A stretch of 26,212 nt of DNA from a virus: positions 1-26,212 of IMG/VR virus record IMGVR_UViG_3300021962_000556. One strand, given 5' to 3'. Within the stretch, counting starts at the first letter, position 1. Each line of letters begins with the position of its first letter. Both the position numbers and the translations under genes were made by a program. This document shows, piece after piece, positions 6,985 through 13,376 of the stretch. The notes under the pieces were generated by a model. That model was given only the letters and a program-made list of their open reading frames with translations, had not been told where the DNA came from and searched no databases.

Positions 6985-7438
6985 AATCTTCTCCTAAGAT
7001 TTCTTTTAAATACTCGTCATCCCAGTAAGAGTAATATGGAGTTTTAGCAAGTACTTTTCTTGCACTTCTCAAATCATCTAGTGGTTGGCACAGTATAAAG
7101 TTATAATGTCCATTATTAGTTTGAACACCATTAATATATGTATCACGATCCATATGATCGCCTAAAAATAGTAACTCTGGTTTATATTTAGAATTCAATA
7201 TAAACACTTCATTCTCTAGTTCTTCAATAGTAATATCCTCATCAAGAATATGATAAACTAGAATCTTTTTAATTTCGCTTACTTTTGGTGGAACAATATC
7301 TTCTACTAATGTAGAGATCATTGCAGGTTCTCCACGAATCTGTTTACTAAATGGACAGATGGCAAATCCAGATAACTTTTCTTGAGGTATCTGGATTCTA
7401 TTAAGCCACCTCATTAGTGCTTCTTTTGGTGTTAGCAA
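6968..7438 (-). CDS. Unknown protein with CPFSK motif, in biosynthetic core
   Basis: 156 residues with a TTG start at 7438, supported by AAGGAG 9 bases upstream and a 2-base gap to the AdoMet decarboxylase stop. The N-terminal MRWLNRI, then GFAICPFSKQ (one Cys near residue 28) faintly resembles the W..-LCPFA start of DUF1415 proteins, but the rest does not follow clearly. A second Cys lies in YNFILCQPLDDL. The C-terminus is acidic and Tyr-rich (KTPYYSYWDDEYLKEILGED). The end overlaps the amidinotransferase start by 17 bases. It sits between two enzymes of the core, so a role in the same pathway is likely, but no function can be assigned. Confidence 0.7.
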   Translation of the reverse strand: MLTPKEALMRWLNRIQIPQEKLSGFAICPFSKQIRGEPAMISTLVEDIVPPKVSEIKKILVYHILDEDITIEELENEVFILNSKYKPELLFLGDHMDRDTYINGVQTNNGHYNFILCQPLDDLRSARKVLAKTPYYSYWDDEYLKEILGEDYGSLD

Positions 7439-7440
7439 AA

Positions 7441-7791
7441 TTAGGCACTCCTTTCAAGATAGAATGGACGAATATTAACTGGAGCAAAATACTCAGCTAA
7501 GTGATCCACGACTTCTTGAATATCAAATTTCTTACAACTGAAAAGATCAAAGTATAGATCTCCTGAATTATCCAAGAAATGCATTGTTAATGTGCTTGTC
7601 GTCAATGGTTGAATAACAGTCCAACCAGCAATCTCTGGTTTTTCTGCGAAGTGTTCAACTTGACACTCACCCCAAGCATTCATTTTTATTTTTTCTAGTA
7701 ATGTTGCGACAAATTTTTTCATAATATCTGGTTCTTTAAAGTTTTTTTCGCATGCCTTACAATCAATGATTAGGTGATATCCCCAACTCAT
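7441..7791 (-). CDS. speD: S-adenosylmethionine decarboxylase-like (SpeD)
   Basis: 116 residues, the size of bacterial/archaeal SpeD proenzymes, which self-cleave at a Ser to make the pyruvoyl cofactor and yield decarboxylated AdoMet, the aminopropyl donor for spermidine. GYHLIIDCKAC (4-14) matches the GKHLL.D..GC start. The cleavage region is LTTSTLTMHF, then YFDLFSCKKF: Ser66 aligns with the pyruvoyl-forming Ser and Cys86 with the proton-donor Cys. The usual Glu-Ser-His is Thr-Ser-Thr here, as I recall in some phage versions, so activity is not certain. The ATG overlaps the KAS stop by ATGA; GAGG lies in the KAS end. SpeD genes occur in other marine T4-like phages, but here it stands next to an amidinotransferase and a KAS. 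Confidence 0.75.
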   Translation of the reverse strand: MSWGYHLIIDCKACEKNFKEPDIMKKFVATLLEKIKMNAWGECQVEHFAEKPEIAGWTVIQPLTTSTLTMHFLDNSGDLYFDLFSCKKFDIQEVVDHLAEYFAPVNIRPFYLERSA

Positions 7792-8963
7792 TTGTTTACC
7801 TCAATTACCTGAGAAACGCATTTACCTCCAAAGCCAAAAGAATTGTTAAGCGTTCTCAAGCATTTGTTCGAGTTTGTTTGATTCTCTCGTACGAGCAAGT
7901 CCTTTGTGTCGAGAGAGGCATTTGTGAGGTTTTGAATATGAGGTACAATACCATGTTGCATCGCAAGAATGGAATAGATTCCCTCAAGTATTCCAGCAGC
8001 AGCAAGTGTGTGTCCGATCTTAGACTTTGGTGCCCAAATAGGAGTATCACCCACAAAGCTAACTACAGTTTCATATTCAATGGGATCGCCAACAAAAGTA
8101 GATGTCGCATGCGCACATACATAATCTACTTTGTCTACGTGTTCCATTGCTTTTGCCATAGAGATTCTAGCACCACGACCATCGTTCGCAGGACTCGTCA
8201 TATCCATAGCATCACTAGCACATCCAGTTGGATAAAGTGTCGCATGGACAGTGCTACCATATTTCTTTACATTTTTCTCCGATTGTAAAATCATAACCCC
8301 ACAGCCATCTCCCATTAGAAATCCCTTACGATTATCATCGAAAGGCATACTATGATTGGCAACTGCTCCCATAGTGTTAAAGTATTTGATAGCCATCGGA
8401 AAGCAACCAGCATCGGCACCACCTACAACAACATACTCGTATTCATCTACGAGACGCATTGCATAATCGATACCGACCAAACCAGTTGCACAACTAGCAA
8501 ATACTGCGGTCGATAAACCCATGAATTGATAATGTGATGTTATGTGTGAACATCCCATGTCTGGAATTCGATTCGCAGACTGTCTTGGGTTTACTCTTCT
8601 GTTATCCTTAATCGCATTATAATTTTGCTCTAAGAATTCTGTATCATTAGAAACTGACGACATAAGCACAGCTACATCATAGTGATGAGGTAATCGTGAC
8701 ATTGCTAGTGCTTGATCAGTAGCATGCAACATCATCTTTTGTGCGTTAGTCAAAGTCCTCGCCATTTTTGGATCAAAGTCCTCAGGCATAACTATCGTTT
8801 CTGGATCAAAAATCGCTCCACGATAAACTGGAAAATTTTCTTCTTTTAGTCTTGGTAGTTCCGACGAGTAGTCGATAGGATCAAGCATTTTAGCGAAACA
8901 ATCCACTGGATTATTTCCTAAGGAATCAATCATCCCATAACCAACAACATAACATTTTTTCAT
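7788..8963 (-). CDS. Beta-ketoacyl synthase (FabF/KAS II-like)
   Basis: 391 residues, a full-length thiolase-fold condensing enzyme. The Cys-His-His triad is intact: Cys158 in FASCATGLVGID, His285 in CAHATSTFVGDPIE and His318 in KSKIGHTLAAAG (with Lys313). Also visible are MPFDDNRKGFLMGDGCGVMIL (206-225) and the C-terminal NNSFGFGGKCVSQVIEV. Such enzymes condense an acyl thioester with malonyl-ACP. No ACP, ketoreductase or acyltransferase is seen in the window, so it would use host ACP or a product-specific thioester. AGAG lies 7 bases before the ATG. Position between five oxygenases and SpeD/amidinotransferase suggests secondary-metabolite-like chemistry; remodelling of host fatty acids, together with the phage desaturase, is the alternative. 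Confidence 0.88.
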   Translation of the reverse strand: MKKCYVVGYGMIDSLGNNPVDCFAKMLDPIDYSSELPRLKEENFPVYRGAIFDPETIVMPEDFDPKMARTLTNAQKMMLHATDQALAMSRLPHHYDVAVLMSSVSNDTEFLEQNYNAIKDNRRVNPRQSANRIPDMGCSHITSHYQFMGLSTAVFASCATGLVGIDYAMRLVDEYEYVVVGGADAGCFPMAIKYFNTMGAVANHSMPFDDNRKGFLMGDGCGVMILQSEKNVKKYGSTVHATLYPTGCASDAMDMTSPANDGRGARISMAKAMEHVDKVDYVCAHATSTFVGDPIEYETVVSFVGDTPIWAPKSKIGHTLAAAGILEGIYSILAMQHGIVPHIQNLTNASLDTKDLLVRENQTNSNKCLRTLNNSFGFGGKCVSQVIEVNK

Positions 8964-8973
8964 AATTTGCTCT

Positions 8974-9558
8974 TTAAATAATAAATTCTTTCATACATTT
9001 TACCGCAAAATCCCATTGCAAGTCAATCTGTGGCTTCTTTAAAGTATGAAACCATGCACATACAACATGCCTGTAATTTTGTCCGTTTTCTATATTGTGT
9101 GGTTGACCAGTATTTGCAAGTATTGGAGAGTTGGGCATTATTGTAGTGCTTACCTCTTCAACGCAATTAAAGTCTGGAAACATCATGGTTCCACCACTAT
9201 CATTGTTTGTAATAACTTCGTACCACGATTCGTCTTTAAGTGTGTACCAAGTCATACGATGATCATTGGTAGGACAATAACACCAAATGATCTTAACCAA
9301 ATTGTCAATCCAATCATGATTATCAGTATGTATATACATACGATAGTTTGGATTGCTACTGAATCTCTCTATTCTTGTAACACCTAAACCAATACTCGTC
9401 GCCCAATCAATTAACTTTGGATTAATAAGTTCTCGATTGTCGATATGGTCTGTGTATTTAGCTTTCTGAGTTTGGCTTTCTGGAAAAACGTACTTGTCAC
9501 TAAAAGGATCAAAGTCTAATTTTAAATTTCTAAAGTAGGTGTGGTTGTAATCTTGCAT
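8974..9558 (-). CDS. Predicted Fe(II)/2OG oxygenase (family B, copy 5)
   Basis: 194 residues from ATG at 9558, chosen for GAGG (GAGGAAGCACATG). Family B oxygenases share an N-terminal helical region ending in xNPxxxxWxxxxG, a strand with HxD, a Trp/Tyr-Lys segment, then GxPHxxxN and an Arg ten residues on. Here these are His77-x-Asp79 (MYIHTDNHD), His154 (NTGQPHNIENG) and Arg163 (YRHVVCAWF). The fold assignment rests on this HxD...H...R spacing, not on overall similarity to a named family. It is the last of five tandem copies and precedes the KAS gene by 10 bases. Substrate unknown. Confidence 0.68.
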   Translation of the reverse strand: MQDYNHTYFRNLKLDFDPFSDKYVFPESQTQKAKYTDHIDNRELINPKLIDWATSIGLGVTRIERFSSNPNYRMYIHTDNHDWIDNLVKIIWCYCPTNDHRMTWYTLKDESWYEVITNNDSGGTMMFPDFNCVEEVSTTIMPNSPILANTGQPHNIENGQNYRHVVCAWFHTLKKPQIDLQWDFAVKCMKEFII

Positions 9559-10096
9559 GTGCTTCCTCAAATTGCATATCGACTCCATTAAAATTACGGA
9601 AAGTAATACTAATTGCAAAACGCTGACTGTTTGTATGATTGGTCATAGCATGTGGTTGACCAATATTAACTAGAGAGGGTTGCTTTACTTCCGATTCAAA
9701 AACTTTATCACACTCATCATCTGACCATGCAAATGCATAAGGTGTTGTAGTTATATTGTATGCAGTCTTTTCTGTTCCTGGAGTTACTGTTCTTATAACA
9801 TCTGATTTAGGTTTCCACCACTCCATAAGTGCACCCAACTCATCACAATATGCCCAATTAATTGCGCAACAATGATCAATTTTCTTTCCGTCTACGTGAA
9901 TAGGTAATCTAAATCCTGGAGGACTACAAAAGACATCCACATTTTTAATCCACATACCTTTCATTTCAAACCAATCAATCATTTCTTTATTAACCAAAGA
10001 TTGATCAATAGGAACGTGTCCTTTCAATGGAAGTCTACGTTGCCAGTTCTCTTCAGTAAATGGTTTGTGTGGTATTTCTAAGTGAGCGATAAACAT
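9530..10096 (-). CDS. Predicted Fe(II)/2OG oxygenase (family B, copy 4)
   Basis: 188 residues. The metal triad reads His67-x-Asp69 (LPIHVDGKK) and His149 (NIGQPHAMTNH), with Arg159 (QRFAISITFR) in the 2-oxoglutarate position. The segment CCAINWAYCDELGALMEWWK corresponds to CKINFAYCDSPSFMKWYK in the next copy, showing common descent. The ATG at 10096 overlaps the end of the upstream copy by 19 bases and has only a weak ribosome site, so translation probably depends on coupling. Overlaps the downstream copy by 29 bases. No signal peptide; cytoplasmic. Substrate unknown. Confidence 0.7.
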   Translation of the reverse strand: MFIAHLEIPHKPFTEENWQRRLPLKGHVPIDQSLVNKEMIDWFEMKGMWIKNVDVFCSPPGFRLPIHVDGKKIDHCCAINWAYCDELGALMEWWKPKSDVIRTVTPGTEKTAYNITTTPYAFAWSDDECDKVFESEVKQPSLVNIGQPHAMTNHTNSQRFAISITFRNFNGVDMQFEEAHARLQPHLL

Positions 10097-10665
10097 TCTA
10101 AACCCATTCTAAAAGGCACTTCAGTAATTTCAGTACCATCAGGCATAATTTTATCTAGGTTAACAGATAAACATCGCCTTTCAGTTTCTGTAGTTGTTAC
10201 ACTATGAGGAACACCTACATTCACGAGATGTATAGATATCTCTTCCGATTCTAATTCTTCTACGCCATCCCACTGCCAATACATATCAACAGTGTTGGTT
10301 GGTTTTCCATTTGCATAAGGTAAGTTTCCTCTAGTTCCTGGAACTAAAGGTTTATACCATTTCATAAAGCTAGGACTATCGCAATATGCAAAGTTTATTT
10401 TACAGACATCACAAATTGTTTCACCATCTATGTGAACAGGCATGCTGTGATTAGCTGGATTTAAAAACAATTCAATATCTGCAATTCTTAGTTGTCCATG
10501 TTTCCAAAGCCATTCTTCAAACTCAGGATTAAATAAATTCCTCTCAGTAAATATTTTAGTTTGTTTTTCGAATGGATAGTCTTTAGCCCAAGCCATACCT
10601 AAAGGTGTTAATGGTTGTGGAATTGGTTCTAAGTGTTCTTGATGTCTTAATCTTTTATATAACAT
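10078..10665 (-). CDS. Predicted Fe(II)/2OG oxygenase (family B, copy 3)
   Basis: 195 residues, the clearest member of family B: His78-x-Asp80 in MPVHIDGETI, His154 in NVGVPHSVTTT and Arg163/Arg164 in TERRCLSVNL. N-terminal PFEKQTKIFTERNLFNPEFE, then W, matches the other copies. The MPVHIDG and VGVPH motifs are typical of small phage oxygenases that I would loosely place with cupin-like or prolyl-hydroxylase-like beta-helix proteins; I cannot name the exact Pfam family. The start at 10665 overlaps the upstream copy by 11 bases. The run of overlapping copies suggests coordinated translation in fixed order. Confidence 0.72.
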   Translation of the reverse strand: MLYKRLRHQEHLEPIPQPLTPLGMAWAKDYPFEKQTKIFTERNLFNPEFEEWLWKHGQLRIADIELFLNPANHSMPVHIDGETICDVCKINFAYCDSPSFMKWYKPLVPGTRGNLPYANGKPTNTVDMYWQWDGVEELESEEISIHLVNVGVPHSVTTTETERRCLSVNLDKIMPDGTEITEVPFRMGLECLSLT

Positions 10666-11260
10666 ATTTACTGAAATCCTTTAATGCATCTTGCATATCC
10701 ATACCACCTAAATCTGGATGAGATCTCTTTACACCTTTTTTCCAAACACAGACATTAAATAATTCTAATTCTTTTGGTCCATTAATTACTTGGTGTGGAA
10801 CTCCCACCATACATAAACTTGGTTTGCCAATTACATTTGCTTCTTTTTCGACAACCATTTTTTCATCAAACTGTAGACTATACGGACTATTGCCATCGTT
10901 GTGAGCATCCGATTTTCCTTCTACTATTGGCTCGAAGAATTTAAAGATATGCGTTACGTTATCGTTAAGTACCCAATTAAATTTTGCTTTGTAGCAATAC
11001 TTACTGCCATCAATATGAATACCCATTTTAAAATTTGGCTCAAAGTAAAAGTATTCGCATCCAACTACATCATACCCCTGTTGATTAAAGAAAGCACGAG
11101 CAGTTTCACTAACTCCACTGGCGTCATAATCGATGCCATAGTTTTGAACTAATGGATTTTTTTTAATCTCTTTCTTTGCTTCTTCACGAAAAGATTGGAT
11201 CATCATAGGATCGTCATAAGGTATATTGAATGGAAACTTTACTTGCTTGATGTAAGTCAT
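10655..11260 (-). CDS. Predicted Fe(II)/2OG oxygenase homologue lacking the 2OG Arg (family B, copy 2)
   Basis: 201 residues from ATG at 11260, which overlaps the upstream stop as TAATG; an in-frame TTG six bases earlier is possible. The iron site is complete (His82-x-Asp84 in GIHIDGSKY; His156 in VGVPHQVIN). But the Arg found ten residues after the distal His in the other four copies is absent: the aligned stretch reads GPKELELFNVCVW. Loss of the 2-oxoglutarate clamp suggests a changed co-substrate, use of another residue (for example Lys163), or a non-catalytic partner. It also has an insert near 112-130 (VEGKSDAHNDGNSPYS). Substrate unknown. Confidence 0.66.
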   Translation of the reverse strand: MTYIKQVKFPFNIPYDDPMMIQSFREEAKKEIKKNPLVQNYGIDYDASGVSETARAFFNQQGYDVVGCEYFYFEPNFKMGIHIDGSKYCYKAKFNWVLNDNVTHIFKFFEPIVEGKSDAHNDGNSPYSLQFDEKMVVEKEANVIGKPSLCMVGVPHQVINGPKELELFNVCVWKKGVKRSHPDLGGMDMQDALKDFSKYVI

Positions 11261-12105
11261 TACCAAATTACATCCTTTTCAACTTGTGGATATACTTTAT
11301 CCCAAGTTATATCTCTACCATTTTTTTTACCAATCATATAGCTAAGGCAAACTCTTGGTCCAGATGTAGAGTTATATACACAATGCCACTTACCAATGTT
11401 GGTTAGTGATGGCATCGTTAAATCGTTTGATAGATTATGTTCGTGTATCATCTTTGGTTTTACTTCTGGTGGAATACGATATTTTACATCTGGATCTCCA
11501 GAAACAATACCATCTCCTTTAGCATTATCGTCAAAATAACTTTGACAAGAGTAACCATCCATATTAAAATGATATACGAAGTTTAATTTGCAGCATTCGT
11601 TGTAGGTGTCTTTGTGATAAAGCAACCACATATTAGGTGGTGTAATAAAAATATCCCAACCTAATAGAATAAGATCTCTTTCTTCTAACCATTTTGTAAA
11701 TCGTGGATGAACAAGATCTGAACTATTTTCGTTATTAATAATATCAATACAAGACCACCAAAATTCGTATTTGTTTTTCCAAACAATTTTATCCATTGGC
11801 ATACGAATAATATCCGTACCCAAGTTAGTTCCTTGACGATAGTTACCCTCGCTACAGTAACCTACATCTGCATTATAATCTTTTTTAATAGGATGAATAA
11901 GGTAATCAATCAAAGTCATCTTTTCAGGGATGTGCTTTGGATCAAACCAATATTTTGGAATAGGTAGTTTTGAAATGAAATCTTCGTCAGTGAATGGACG
12001 TGAGAAAGGGACTTTGAGTTTTACTGCGTAAGGTGGATGCGAGTTTGCTATCACAGTTTCATCTGTGTAGTTAAAAACTTCTCTTGGATGTGTTGCTACA
12101 AACAT
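11260..12105 (-). CDS. Predicted Fe(II)/2OG oxygenase, long form (family B, copy 1)
   Basis: 281 residues, the longest member and first gene of the oxygenase/biosynthetic block. The N-terminal 120 residues include PFSRPFTDEDFISKLP, like the starts of the shorter copies, then an extra insert (about 60-125) rich in Tyr, Asp and Trp. The catalytic half has His164-x-Asp166 (LLYHKDTYNECCKLNF), His241 (NIGKWHCVYNSTSG) and Arg251 (PRVCLSYMIG). The extra insert could form a substrate lid or binding domain. It starts 5 bases after the stop of the zinc-deaminase gene. Substrate unknown; family assignment rests on motif spacing. Confidence 0.68.
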   Translation of the reverse strand: MFVATHPREVFNYTDETVIANSHPPYAVKLKVPFSRPFTDEDFISKLPIPKYWFDPKHIPEKMTLIDYLIHPIKKDYNADVGYCSEGNYRQGTNLGTDIIRMPMDKIVWKNKYEFWWSCIDIINNENSSDLVHPRFTKWLEERDLILLGWDIFITPPNMWLLYHKDTYNECCKLNFVYHFNMDGYSCQSYFDDNAKGDGIVSGDPDVKYRIPPEVKPKMIHEHNLSNDLTMPSLTNIGKWHCVYNSTSGPRVCLSYMIGKKNGRDITWDKVYPQVEKDVIW

Positions 12106-12110
12106 TTAAT

Positions 12111-12566
12111 TTATTCCCCATCTGTGGTATAATAAACTCGTTTTATACCATAATTGTTAATTGCTTTGTAACATCCTGCGCATGGTTTTGACATTCCTCG
12201 AATCCAATTACCATTAGGATCTCGCTTAACCCTAAGAACATAAAGAACGCAGTCTGACAATTCACTACTATTTAGTAGTCGTAAAGATTTACGGATAGCG
12301 TCTATTTCTGCATGGAGAAAAACACTATCGAAATTTTTACCAAACTGACTCTGAAGTGGATGGGACTTTAACTGATTATAGCCAATAGTAATCAGTTGCT
12401 TTTTCTTTACAACTCCTGCAGCAAGTTTAAATTGATCACGTACACCATAGTTGCGTATAGCGTGTTCTTCTAATTGCTTGAAGATTCGTTCGTAAGGATG
12501 TCGATTGTAAGAGGGATTATACGAAAGTATACCCCACGGATGATCTTCAGAAACAGTATTGTACAA
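12111..12566 (-). CDS. Zinc-dependent cytidine/dCMP deaminase-like protein
   Basis: 151 residues from a TTG start at 12566, which has AGGTG 6 bases upstream. The open frame runs further but only into tRNA-Arg, so those codons are not coding, and no ATG exists in frame before the core. The deaminase site is present: HAE at 85-87 (Glu as proton shuttle) and PCAGC with Cys129 and Cys132 binding zinc. FKLAAGVVKKKQLITIGYN is the usual first strands. It differs strongly from the second deaminase at 14597-15016, so it may act on another substrate (deoxycytidine, tRNA, or a pathway intermediate). It lies between the tRNA and the oxygenase block and should be cotranscribed with both. Confidence 0.78.
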   Translation of the reverse strand: MYNTVSEDHPWGILSYNPSYNRHPYERIFKQLEEHAIRNYGVRDQFKLAAGVVKKKQLITIGYNQLKSHPLQSQFGKNFDSVFLHAEIDAIRKSLRLLNSSELSDCVLYVLRVKRDPNGNWIRGMSKPCAGCYKAINNYGIKRVYYTTDGE

Positions 12567-12597
12567 GTTGTCACCTATCTTGTCTGAAGTGTTTTCT

Positions 12598-12673
12598 TGG
12601 CTCGCTCGGCACGATTCGAACGTGCGACCCCTTGTTCCGTAGACAAGTGCTCTATCCACTGAGCTACGAGCGA
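12598..12673 (-). tRNA. tRNA-Arg(ACG)
   Basis: A 76-nt cloverleaf with encoded CCA. Acceptor TCGCTCG pairs with CGAGCGA; D arm GCTC..GAGC; anticodon stem CTTGT/ACAAG with loop CTACGGA, giving ACG; T arm GCACG TTCGAAT CGTGC. It reads CGN codons starting with CGU. An ACG anticodon normally needs A34-to-inosine editing by host TadA. It stands directly before the deaminase gene and after a structured noncoding stretch. Confidence 0.95.
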
Positions 12674-12702
12674 AGAAAACACTCCGTAGTCTTATATGGA
12701 TT

Positions 12703-12731
12703 ATTATACTTTAAGATTAGTTGCAAAGAAA
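12703..12731 (-). promoter_or_regulatory. Possible second promoter before tRNA-Arg
   Basis: A TATAAT at 12708-12703 lies about 30 bases before the tRNA 5' end. The -35 region 17 bases upstream is TTTCTT, a poor match, so this is a weak candidate that may only be an AT-rich linker or a processing site. Confidence 0.3.
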
Positions 12732-12934
12732 GTGTGCGTGAATGTCAATCGGACGAGTATGCGCACCCCACTCCTTTGACGTTTATATTCAAGTGGTATT
12801 CGTCTCCACCACACCTACCAATCTCAGAACGAGAGATCTCATGATGCGTATAAGCATCGTCAATGATCAACGATGTTTTGTCATCGTCTGGTAGAATCTC
12901 TTCAACTCAAGTTAGTATATAACCATCATTTAGG
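12721..12934 (-). ncRNA. Candidate structured noncoding RNA / leader
   Basis: About 215 nt of transcribed sequence between a strong promoter and tRNA-Arg, with no credible open frame (the longest ATG frame is 22 codons with no ribosome site). It is dense in hairpins on the minus strand: ATAACC...GGTTAT, ACGATG-ACAAAA-CATCGT, GATGC-TTATAC-GCATC, ATCTC-TCGTTCT-GAGAT, GTGGT...ACCAC and GTGCG...CGCAC. Several of these lie side by side, as in a small RNA or a long structured leader. It is also more GC-rich than the surrounding genes. Role unknown; it could be a phage small RNA cleaved from the tRNA precursor or a control element for the downstream cluster. Confidence 0.45.
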
Positions 12935-12940
12935 TTATAC

Positions 12941-12969
12941 ATTATACTACAACTTGAAGAATTAGTCAA
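12941..12969 (-). promoter_or_regulatory. Sigma70-type promoter TTGACT-N17-TATAAT
   Basis: TTGACT at 12969-12964 and TATAAT at 12946-12941, 17-base spacer. It drives the structured noncoding stretch, tRNA-Arg and probably the deaminase and the whole oxygenase/biosynthetic block, since no other good promoter was seen down to about 3285. Confidence 0.85.
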
Positions 12970-12987
12970 GCATTTGCAAGAAATAAA

Positions 12988-13179
12988 TTATATATCTCTT
13001 TTTTTAATAGAAATATGTTGTAGAACTTTACCTTTATTTGGACCATGTTTTATCATATATCCAGAGGTACCATTCCCATTTATCTCAATCTCTTTTCTTG
13101 CAGCAAATAACAATTTATCTTTTTTACGCTTTTCGGCGATCTCGCTGTAAGACTTTAAGAGATGTGTAAATCTTTCCAT
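12988..13179 (-). CDS. Small basic phage protein, unknown
   Basis: 63 residues, Lys/Arg-rich (HLLKSYSEIAEKRKKDKLLF, then KHGPNKGKVLQHISIKKRDI). The GYMIKHGPNKGKVLQHISIK part could be a small nucleic-acid-binding beta fold, but I do not recognise it. The ribosome site AAGGAGG is the strongest in the window, implying high translation. A CTAAATAA motif lies 78 bases upstream. Confidence 0.7.
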   Translation of the reverse strand: MERFTHLLKSYSEIAEKRKKDKLLFAARKEIEINGNGTSGYMIKHGPNKGKVLQHISIKKRDI

Positions 13180-13256
13180 ACACCCTCCTTAGTTTAGTTG
13201 GGTGCGTTCCTTCAGCATTCGCTTACTTCCGTCTCTTTCGAGATGAACGTGTAATA

Positions 13257-13264
13257 TTATTTAG
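13257..13264 (-). promoter_or_regulatory. Late-promoter-like motif CTAAATAA
   Basis: CTAAATAA on the minus strand, overlapping the stop of the 39-residue membrane gene and 78 bases before the next ATG. The 13180-13256 stretch between has no gene. Same motif as three other sites. Confidence 0.35.
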
Positions 13265-13376
13265 TCAAATAAGAAAGTAATAACCATAGAAAAAGAAACA
13301 ACATTACGAATAATAATGGTTCTATTCCCTTAACTTCCTTGTCTGGTTCTTTAAATGGATCTCGTCCAAAACTCAT
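13257..13376 (-). CDS. 39-residue single-span membrane protein
   Basis: Short frame MSFGRDPFKEPDKEVKG, then a hydrophobic span IEPLLFVMLFLFLWLLLSYL and a terminal TK. The ATG overlaps the stop of the zinc-ribbon gene by ATGA, the usual coupling in this genome. The charged 17-residue N-terminus and single C-terminal anchor make a tail-anchored micropeptide. Not recognised. Confidence 0.6.
   Translation of the reverse strand: MSFGRDPFKEPDKEVKGIEPLLFVMLFLFLWLLLSYLTK

Noticed and set aside
7878-8288. Plus-strand open frame of 136 residues
   Set aside because: Shadow of the ketosynthase gene; no homologous motif.
12567-12659. N-terminal extension of the deaminase frame (MDRALVYGTRG...)
   Set aside because: It reads through tRNA-Arg(ACG); those codons are the tRNA itself. 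The TTG at 12566 with AGGTG upstream is the likely start.
12632-12844. Plus-strand open frame of 70 residues over the tRNA and the noncoding stretch
   Set aside because: Antisense to tRNA-Arg and the structured region, with no coding signature.
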